From the NCBI GenBank assembly GCA_036940085.1, contig JALLBK010000736.1:1-21038 (forward strand): 21,038 nucleotides of DNA, read 5' to 3'. A program made the translations under genes and the position numbers. This DNA is from Discostella pseudostelligera. Taxonomy: Eukaryota; Bacillariophyta; Thalassiosirophyceae; Thalassiosirales; Thalassiosiraceae. The notes below the pieces were generated by a model. The model was given only the letters and a program-made list of their open reading frames with translations. It was not told where the DNA came from and searched no databases. Positions 9,092 through 16,712 of this stretch are shown one piece after another. Each line of letters begins with the position of its first letter. The stretch's first letter is position 1.

Positions 9092-10522
9092 CTAACTAAA
9101 TGCCCCTGTGCAACCCCAGTGATTTGGCGTGTGGTAATCGTTGAGATGAATCCAATGGTTTGCTGCCAACTTCTTGCCTTTGATGACATCCTTTGCTTCG
9201 TGATACATTCGACTATCCCAAAACTCAGGGTTTTCATCCAGTACCGACGGCCACACTAAGGCACGTCCCTGTTTAGGTTTGATGGCTAGACCAAGCTTGT
9301 TAAAGTATGTCTCTCCGCCCTCTTCTACATCGGAAAGGCTGCGGTGGGGTTTCACGAACAAGCCGAATGTAAGGTCCAAATAGACTAAACATCATAAACT
9401 CAAGTTGCATTTGAATACTCACTACAAGAAGAAGGTCAATATTCTATGACCTGGAGGAGAGTCATCGGTAGAACTGGAATCATGGTGGGATCGATAGAAC
9501 TGATTTTTGTCGTACTGAAGGAGTTGAAAGGACTCGTAATTGACTCTGGGGATGCCCGTCACTTCTTCAATTTTTCCAGTAGCGCTCTTTACACCAGCCA
9601 ACCGTTCACATTTGGACATACACCACGCGTTGGCGCTAGTCCTCGTCTGACTAATAACTTTTTCCATCTCTCCCAACTCATTTACCGCTCCCTGATCAGT
9701 ACTTCGCTCGTACCCTTCTATCTCCCCCCCTTTAATCAAGTCTGCAACTTCCTCGTCTGTCAAAAAGTTGTTGAATACCACCACCCATGGATCACCCGCT
9801 GACGCCTTCTCCCAGGTAGCCCCATACTTTTCAGGTTCGGGCGATGAAACCACCTCAAGGCCATACCTTTCTTTCAACGTCTCGTCAGTAGCCCAGCTCG
9901 AGAATAGTTTATTCAAATCTCCTGCCTTCCAGACATTATCAGGAGTCTTCAAATGCTCTTTACTGCATCGTTTTTTTGGATCGATCAGTTCGCTCGCATT
10001 AAGGTATGGATCGCATGATTCGCAACAATGAACAATCATCCAGCCTGGACTGCGTTCGCATGCTCCAGATTGGGCTTGACTTTGGCAGATGGCGAATCGG
10101 TCCTGACATTTGTTGCTAGACGGTGCGGCATTGGGAGGAATGGTAAATACTTGATTTCTTTGCCCTACATTAAGCACAAGTGCCTTCTCATGGTCGGTAC
10201 CCGCATCGGCAAATAGCTTTTCCTTGACGCCATGTCGAGTTACAAAGAATTTGTGACCAAGAAAAGAATTGATGGTCGTGCTCTCGTTCTGCTCAAGGGA
10301 GCCCATGTAGTCGCCATAATCTCCGTCATCGTAGTAAAGATCAACGCGGTGGGGGCTCGAGTTCACAACGCTGATACTCAGCTGCTCGGTGGGCAAAATG
10401 CTTTGGTCCACCCCACCAACGACGTCAGCAACGACGTTACCGTATTCGTCGATGGTGGCTTCTCCGGTGTTGGCCATTGCCATCGAAGCCGAGCAAAGCA
10501 ACAATACCCTCCTAAAAATCAT
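9092..10522 (-). CDS. Secretory prolyl 4-hydroxylase with VHL-like and ShKT modules
   Basis: Two exons, 10522-9423 and 9338-9092, with an 84-nt intron. They encode 448 residues. The acceptor at 9339-9341 rejoins the frame as FFLYLSDVEEGG, as the family requires. Residues 1-17 form a signal peptide (MIFRRVLLLCSASMAMA). Residues 47-130 resemble the VHL beta domain (VNSSPHRVDLYYDDG, then NSFLGHKFFVTR). Residues 139-170 form a six-cysteine ShKT module (C139, C146, C155, C166, C167, C170). The catalytic 2-oxoglutarate/Fe(II) domain (about 245-440) keeps the iron ligands H346, D348 (SHHDS) and H413 (YHEAKDV), and K423 for 2-oxoglutarate. P4Hs hydroxylate prolines in secreted proteins, which in algae are often cell-wall glycoproteins. 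It ends in TPNHWGC and a short tail, with no KDEL-type signal. It is divergent from the membrane-protein gene. Confidence 0.88.
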
Positions 10523-10740
10523 GGTAGATTTAGTCGATTAAATATTACTGAGATAGTAGCACTGTGCGGCAGCAACAGACCCCAACTCTTTCTCTAGAGA
10601 TATGGGAGATAGTTCGGGTCCACGTCGAATGCTCGGGTTGGATGTCGCAGAGGCAGGCGGAGGCCATGGTCTGGTGATGGTGATGGTGCACCGACACCGC
10701 CGGCCAAGATCTTCGTCTGTCTGGCGTCAGGGTTCTCAAG

Positions 10741-10754
10741 TTTCCCGCCAAAAA
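10741..10754 (-). promoter_or_regulatory. E2F/DP-like site (TTTTTGGCGGGAAA on minus)
   Basis: A full match to the textbook E2F consensus TTTSGCGGGAAA read on the minus strand. It lies about 220 bases upstream of the P4H start and about 235 bases upstream of the membrane-protein start, so it could serve either gene. It shares a 10-mer with 4160-4169 and 7495-7504. Confidence 0.45.
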
Positions 10755-10929
10755 TAGCTGTGTGTTGCTGCATCTCTCAAGATCTCTCATGACCATGACG
10801 ACGACAATGGCGGTGGAGATGATATTAATCGTCGCATGATATGATGATCCCGCAAGATTGTTCAATGAAAAGATGTTGCGGCATGACGTGCAAACAAACA
10901 GTGCGAATAACCCACAATTGGAGGCACAG

Positions 10930-10956
10930 TTGCATGAATTGCATGAATTGCATGAG
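10930..10956 (+). repeat. Tandem 9-mer TTGCATGAA x3
   Basis: TTGCATGAA, TTGCATGAA and TTGCATGAG lie head to tail, ending 32 nt before the ATG at 10989. Each unit contains the palindrome TGCATG. It falls in the probable 5' leader. Confidence 0.8.
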
Positions 10957-10988
10957 TTGCGGTTGTTTGATGATCATCCATTCAGAAT

Positions 10989-12350
10989 ATGCCTTCGATG
11001 CAGCGTTACTATTTCCTCCTGGCCGTTCTGGCAGCTGTGGCGGCAGCAAGTGCCGCTTCTCAGTCTCAGTCTCCCACGAGCAAATCGGCAAAGAAACAGC
11101 GGTACAATTCAATGAAATCCCGTGATGAATTGTTTGACTCGAAATCAGACAAATCAACCATTTCACTACGCGAACAAAAGACTTTGGAAGGTCATCGTGA
11201 TCTGCACGATTTTCGCTTGCTCTCCGGTGGGATGTCTGATAATAGAGCGATGCTATCTGATTACACAGTATCGATTCAAGTTTTCCCCCCGACCGTATTG
11301 CCATTGATGGATGACCATAGCAAGAATATCTTTGAGCTTGTCGCTCTCGAATTCATTGTCAGTAATATCGACGATCAAAACCTCCTTATTGAATCGATTA
11401 GCAACATTCAGATCACGGACCAGGATCTGGCATGGTCGAGTATACTTGATGATCTGAGAACTCCTGGTATCGAAGTATTCTTTCGCGCCGAAGTTGTTGT
11501 TTCTGGACGAACGTCACAGGAAGAGGTAGAGCAGAGTATCCAGTTCATGTTTGATTCCAAATCAATGATATTTCGCGAAATGTTTGATATCGCAAAGGAG
11601 TATCCTATTGATGGATCATCGGTGTCATCTCCAGCTTCATCGGTAGGTCTTCCGGGGCCATCGATACAACCCACAGTTTCTTCGGCAGGACTTTCAAAAC
11701 CATCGACGCCTCCTCCATCGACACTTCTTCCGGGTCCATCGACAGAATCGCCTGCGTCGCAGGCTCTATCGGTAGGACCTCCAGACCCATCGACAGGGCC
11801 ACCAAGTACATCTGCACAATCTCTAGCTCCATCAACAACTCCGGATCCATCGACAAAAATTTCATCTCCATTATTAGGTGTTTTACGAACTGGCTCAACA
11901 TTCTTGACTGTGGTTATTATCAGTACTGTCTCGGGGAGCGCTAGTTTCGTCGTCATTCTTCTACTTTTATCGCGTTATATTCGCAAGGCCAGGGATAGTA
12001 ATGGCGAAAAGCTTCCACTCGAAATCACTATGCAGACAGAGGACAAGGAAGACAATTATCGAAGTGAAACCTCATTCATTCTCGAGGACGACGATAGGGG
12101 ATTCATAGTGTCCGACGAAGAAAGCGAATCCGTTGATCCAAACTACATTGCTGCCTCGACTCTTGCAAACGACTACATTGACAGACATATGTACTTTGAG
12201 TGTGACGAGAGTGCCATCAAGTCAAGTATTGCAAGCTCAAGCTCATCTAACAGTGGCAGCACCGACAGTTACAACCACTCACAGAAATCAGTGATAACTC
12301 TGGAAGATTTGGATAACTTTGACAAAGAATTACGTCAATCAGAATGCTGA
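10989..12350 (+). CDS. Single-pass type I membrane protein with P/S/T-rich stalk
   Basis: One exon, 453 residues, with an alternative start at Met4. Residues 1-23 form a signal peptide (YYFLLAVLAAVAAASAAS). The ectodomain (about 90-205) has alternating hydrophobic strands (DYTVSIQVFPPTVLPLM, FELVALEFIVSNI, VFFRAEVVVSG) and no cysteine, somewhat like small mucin-associated or SEA-like folds. I do not recognise the family. A Pro/Ser/Thr stalk (210-290) built from PSTxxP-like units suggests O-glycosylation. A transmembrane helix at 305-327 is followed by a basic stop-transfer (RYIRKAR). The cytoplasmic tail of about 120 residues is acidic and Ser-rich (EDDDRGFIVSDEESESVD). Its overall plan matches a cell-surface sensor or adhesion protein, but function is unknown. 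It converges with the OSCA gene. Confidence 0.75.
   Translation: MPSMQRYYFLLAVLAAVAAASAASQSQSPTSKSAKKQRYNSMKSRDELFDSKSDKSTISLREQKTLEGHRDLHDFRLLSGGMSDNRAMLSDYTVSIQVFPPTVLPLMDDHSKNIFELVALEFIVSNIDDQNLLIESISNIQITDQDLAWSSILDDLRTPGIEVFFRAEVVVSGRTSQEEVEQSIQFMFDSKSMIFREMFDIAKEYPIDGSSVSSPASSVGLPGPSIQPTVSSAGLSKPSTPPPSTLLPGPSTESPASQALSVGPPDPSTGPPSTSAQSLAPSTTPDPSTKISSPLLGVLRTGSTFLTVVIISTVSGSASFVVILLLLSRYIRKARDSNGEKLPLEITMQTEDKEDNYRSETSFILEDDDRGFIVSDEESESVDPNYIAASTLANDYIDRHMYFECDESAIKSSIASSSSSNSGSTDSYNHSQKSVITLEDLDNFDKELRQSEC
11619..11868 (+). repeat. Degenerate minisatellite coding the PST stalk
   Basis: CCATCGAC-type cores (CCATCGATA, CCATCGACG, CCATCGACA) recur at irregular spacing of about 20-50 nt in this interval, each encoding Pro-Ser-Thr or Pro-Ser-Ile. 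Flanking bases vary, so the array is old or under relaxed constraint. Confidence 0.65.
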
Positions 12351-12482
12351 AGGGGGTCTGTGTGTTATTGTTTGATGTTAGAACTTATCGACTAGGTACT
12401 ATTATGGAGACGAGCAATCAACTTTTGTGTTGTCTGCTCCGTATTAAGTTAAACTAAGTGACTCTAGTATGAAAGAATGGTG
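12351..12482. other. Short convergent 3' spacer
   Basis: The 132 bp between the stop codons of the membrane protein (+) and the channel gene (-) have no reading frame of note. The two transcripts probably overlap or nearly abut here. Confidence 0.5.
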
Positions 12483-15400
12483 TTACACAATCCGTCCAGA
12501 GTCTGAAATCTGTACATCGTCGACGATATCTCGCGTGGATCTATTTGATAGTTGCACCACAGCTCTATCAAATGATCCACGTGTTATTTCAGGCTCGGCA
12601 AAATGAGGTTCGGCCAACACTGGTTGCCGATAAAAGTCATGGCTAAAAGATCCCCGCAAGTTATTTTTGGCGTCGAGCTCTACCGCCTTTTCAATGCTAA
12701 TGCACATTCCTGGAATGACATATAACGAATTGAAGACATCCATCATTTTCACCGTTACTAATGGAAGTGGAAACCTGCGATAGGCAACCAAATATATCGG
12801 TGAATTGATTGATTGAGTTCAGGCGGATCATCGCATCCGTTAATTCTCTGAAAAACTTACATTATCAAAGCCTGTATGATGATTTGATTGTCAAGTAACA
12901 AATGATTACCAAAACTGTGATCCAACTGAATGATAATTTAGTTTTTTTGCTTCGTTGACTTACCTGATAAAATCCTTCTCGCAACAATGTGTACCCGATG
13001 AGAGTCAATTGACCACAAACCATTCCAATCAAAGTTCGGTGGCAAGCCATTGGAAACATTGTGCCGCCAGACTCATAGGATGGACTAAATACAAGAAGAA
13101 TTTGGTTCTTATAGAGGAGCCAGCTGCAAAGGAAGAATGCGGCTCCCACTGGCAATATAATTGGAGAAATGCAGGAGTACACGAAGCAAATGGTTATGAC
13201 TAACAGGAGATTTGGATAGTCCCAGCCGTACCAGAGCTTGAGAGCATAATAGATGTGAAATCAGTGAAGGGCGCCAAATATTAAAGAGAAACTGGGGCAA
13301 GCAGCATACACTAAACTAACCTGTGAGAATACTTCGGGATAATATGCTTCGTCTTTCTCAGCCTGTGTCATGTATTTCTCCCGGAAACAAGTCTTAATGA
13401 ACACCATTCGCATTAGCGGTCCAAATCGAAGCAATATCATGGGCAATCCTGCGAGCATCTTCGTCATGATGAAAGTAGCGAAGTAACCAACCACATTAGG
13501 GAGTGATTTGCCTAAGATCGATAGCATGTTACTCGGATGTTCAATGATTTCTCCAATCGAATCTAGAATTGATCCAGCAGTGACAGTAATGAAGATGTTG
13601 GCAAGCTGGAGAGAGTGTGCACAAGATGATTAGATGCAATTTGTGGAATCAACCCAGGATCACAAATGCTAAGAGAGATTTACCTGGTAATAAAAATAGC
13701 GACCTATAATGGAAGCCTGAACATCAGACTCGGTTTTGCGATCTTCGTAGTGAAGTGCAATACCATAGAAAATATGGGGCAGGATCAAAATGATGACGAG
13801 AAGCAGCACAACAGGCAGATAGCCGTTCACCTGACGAAGTCGTTCGTGAGATTGCCTTGGAGACGTAAAGATGTTCATACAACGAAAAACACCACTTCAC
13901 TCACAAAGGCCGCAATTTCACCGCCATTGAAAGTGGCGATCCATGCCAATCCAGGAACATGGGCTAAGACGTAGGAAAAGAGGCGTTGAGAGGTAGCAGA
14001 ATGAAAGCCAAAACAAATGATGGAGGTATGCGACGAACGAAACCTCACCAATCTGGTCAGCTGTTGCAAGTGCCTGGATACTAGCGACCGGGATCGACCA
14101 AAGTAATGCTCCAAGGCCCAACAGTACGTTTGCCGTCCATTCGCGTCCCCTTTGGAATCAATGAAAGAGATGGGGTCAGAACATTGTTTGACTCACAACA
14201 ACCATACGGTGAATAACTGAGAATGACTAACCTTCTCCAGCCGAGATTAACATGGGCGTTCTCCCAAATAATATCCCGATGTTCGGGCGCCATTTTCACA
14301 ACAAGCACATCGGGCTTGTGATACAAGGGTGTCTTCAAAGCGCATGCCAATGTGGAGAGGTCGTTAAATGTAATAAATCCCGTCGATGACATCGTAGCGC
14401 CTACCACACTGTCAACGACTTCATCGATATTCTGTTGTACGAGATTTATTGCACCGGAAATAAAATCAATTCCCATTCGATCCAAGATAAACAAAAGCAG
14501 CGGCTTTCTCCTTGTTGAAGACAAATTGAATCCAGTGATTAGGCCATCATCTTGGGATGGTCTCAAGGTCGATTCGGCAGCACTGGACACTCTGTCAATA
14601 GCATGCGATATCCACTGCGAAGCACGGACGGTATCATTTCCCTTCTGGGCAAGCTCAATCTTTTCATGCTGCAACCTTGCAACTCGATCATTCATGATGG
14701 ACAATTCCCGACTGTAGTAATTGATAGAATCGACATTCTCCCCTCGTCTCGGCAAGCGTTCCGAATGCACGGACATGTCATTACTGTCAATACTCGGACT
14801 TTTCCCCCCAAACGACGAAAATATTGGTGCAGTCTCAATGCCACAACATCTCAATCTCTTCCGTCCCACTACATGACGAGGACGTCTACCCCGTACCTCC
14901 AAACTGACCATGCTCTTCTCCAGTCGTCGCAGCACTCTTTTCCTCTTTTGACTCTCACGTTCCAAATCGGGTAAATTGAGCACCACTGCCGTCGAGTAGA
15001 TCTTTCGAGGAAATAATCTATGAAAATAATCATACAGTGCACGATCGCTTCGCAATTCGTAGGGTATGCGCTCCACTATCAATGAATACATGTGTTGTTG
15101 CGATGTCACCATGCCATCTCCTCGTGCTAAGAAATCGACACGACATTCTAGATAATGCGCATATTCCTGATTCATGAGGAACAAGACGTATAGGGTTTGT
15201 AACCAAATAAAGATGGTGGGAGCCCACAGTCGCTCTGAACCTTGTGTAATGTTGGCCATCGAAAGGAAGTACCACCCCGCCGCGCCTCCATCTCCCGATG
15301 CATATACCGGCCATAGAATTATCATCCCCCAAAGTGCACTGGTGAATGTGATGCGAAAGCAAAGACGAACGTAACGAAGAAACATGTATGAGTCCAAACC

Positions 15401-16114
15401 ACCCGTACTACGGACGGCAGACCAAGATGCACGGATAACGCCTGGGATCCAACCAAGAGGTACCTTCGTGTTGATATTGACTGCTGGTCGAGCCGACGAA
15501 GGAGCAGATGCCGATTCTGTGGAAGAATTGTTGGTAGCTGAACTTCTTGATGATGGTGGAGTCAATGAAGAAGAGGAGGATAATCCCATCATCGTATTCT
15601 TCCCCTTCCCCTTGAATACTACTTCAGCACTTTTTGGCGAATATACCGTCGGGAACCATTTGCGGAATAATTCATAGCTGCCAATTAATACCACAAATAC
15701 CACGAGATTGAGACGTAATGCCGTAAGAAAAGCGGATGTATTAACATCGTGGGAATATTCAGGATTATTGTTCGCGAATGGATCATATCCCAACGACCCT
15801 CCCCCTGTGCTGAGACCACCATTTTCACCAAGGCCAAACATGGTTTGGACATTGTGTTCAAACTGCTGTTGTTGCTCCATGGTTTGAGAATCGATTTGCC
15901 AGTCATTATTGTATTGTTGCTCTCGTCGACGTTGTTCTTGGCGTTCTTGTTGACGCTGTTGTTGCCTCTGGCGCTTGATGTCTTGTTGCTGCAGCAATAG
16001 ATTTGAGTTTGAGTGCTCGAGCTGGTCATGAATGATGCCATTTCCATTAGTTTGCCAGGACTCTGAGATGTCCATTTTATAACCAATGGTGCTATCGTGC
16101 ATGCGAACATCCAT
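12483..16114 (-). CDS. OSCA/TMEM63 (CSC1-like) mechanosensitive cation channel
   Basis: Eight exons on the minus strand: 16114-14232, 14149-14049, 13963-13905, 13830-13684, 13605-13321, 13236-12964, 12871-12861 and 12774-12483. They sum to 3051 nt (1016 residues). Introns are 82, 85, 73, 78, 84, 92 and 86 nt, all GT-AG. Residues 30-95 are Gln/Arg-rich. The N-terminal TM (128-149, FLTALRLNLVVFVVLIGSYE) and two more (about 250-272 and 300-316) form the RSN1_TM part. A cytosolic PHM7-type domain (about 340-620) ends in HRDIIWENAHVNLGWRR. The RSN1_7TM core follows: GALLWSIPVASIQALA, VNGYLPVVLLLVIILILPHI, SISPIILPVG-like YSCISPIILPVG, YKNQILLVF, and FYQALIMFPLPLVTV across the microexon. Relatives are osmo- or stretch-gated Ca2+-permeable channels or lipid scramblases. 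It diverges from the gene at 16713. Confidence 0.9.
12534..12581. repeat. Long hairpin inside the last OSCA exon
   Basis: The arms 12534-12551 and 12565-12581 pair over 17 bp with a single bulged T and a 13-nt loop. The right arm overlaps a CACGTG (12578-12583). The hairpin is translated as part of the C-terminal tail. Confidence 0.75.
12861..12871 (-). other. 11-nt microexon of the OSCA-like gene
   Basis: On the minus strand, an acceptor CATACAG precedes GCTTTGATAAT, which is followed by the donor GTAAGT. Inclusion gives ..FYQ-ALIM-FPLPLVTV.. in frame between exon 6 (phase 0) and exon 8 (which begins by completing a codon). Joining exon 6 directly to exon 8 shifts the frame and stops about 25 codons later. 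The encoded residues fit the conserved core, which reads FYQAxxxxPLP in the family. Confidence 0.75.
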
Positions 16115-16712
16115 TATTTATTTCGTCTCTCAATCAATCTTTCAATGGACCTTCTGGTTGGGGTTGGACGATGGTCGTCGCCGCCGCCGCTACCAAAAGT
16201 TTGCATTGATTTTTGATTAACCTGTGTTCTGTGTTGACCACAACATCGAAGAGAGTGAGTTTAAAAAAGGTCATTGCTAGAGTCATCGCGACGGTCATTT
16301 TTTGTTGAAGTTGTTGAAGATCTTTGAGGTCGGCCGGCGGCGGGCTTGCGGCCAGACGATTTTCCTCCGCTCCTACAAATAGTACTGATTCCTACGCATC
16401 GCCGATGTGTGCGTTACTTTTAGTCTCTTTCATGCGTTGGATTCAGAATTGAATTCCCACGTTGGATTCTAGTCTGCTTCCTCCGTTGAGGCTTGCCTCC
16501 CCATGAGTATCTTTCCTTCTCCCTCCGTTGCGGAGGGAAGTTTGATGGAGCCGCAGCCGAGCCGCAGCCCGCCCACCACCCTGCCCGCCCAAAATGCAAT
16601 GCACCATGACCGTGGCCAAGCATGGTAGGAGTATGTGGTATGGATGTCCAATAGCATGGGATATCCCCAGCAGTAGAGTAGTCACCTCGTGAGAGCACGA
16701 TATATTCGCATA
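16115..16712. promoter_or_regulatory. Divergent promoter region, OSCA-like / ZNRD2-like
   Basis: 598 bp between divergent start codons. It includes GC-rich patches (CGGCCGGCGGCGGGC near 16331; GAGCCGCAGCC repeated at about 16548-16570) and a perfect small hairpin (16520-16538). An in-frame TAG at 16674-16676 precedes the downstream gene, so its ORF cannot extend without an upstream exon. Reading frames here on the minus strand look like shadows. Confidence 0.45.
16520..16538. repeat. 8-bp perfect hairpin
   Basis: TCCCTCCG-TTG-CGGAGGGA is a perfect 8-bp stem with a 3-nt loop, about 175 nt before the downstream ATG. It could form a GC-rich structure in the 5' leader. Confidence 0.7.

Larger units (their letters stand above)
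10523..10988. promoter_or_regulatory. Divergent promoter region, P4H / membrane protein
   Basis: This 466-bp spacer holds an E2F-like element TTTCCCGCCAAAAA (10741-10754) and three tandem 9-mers (10930-10956). No frame here has protein character; the overlapping ORFs on both strands look like shadows. Confidence 0.5.

Noticed and set aside
9345..9422. Alternative intron acceptor at a TTTAG near 9386 in the P4H gene
   Set aside because: It gives a wrong frame or an insertion before SDVEEGG. The CCGCAG acceptor at 9339-9341 yields the conserved FFLYLSDVEEGG.
11408..11956. Antisense ORF of 182 residues over the PST stalk
   Set aside because: It mirrors the repeated CCATCGAC units and has no signal, domain or start context of its own.
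16689..16712. GTG start for the ZNRD2-like protein
   Set aside because: Nuclear genes normally start at ATG; the first in-frame ATG is at 16713 and the zinc ribbon lies downstream of it.
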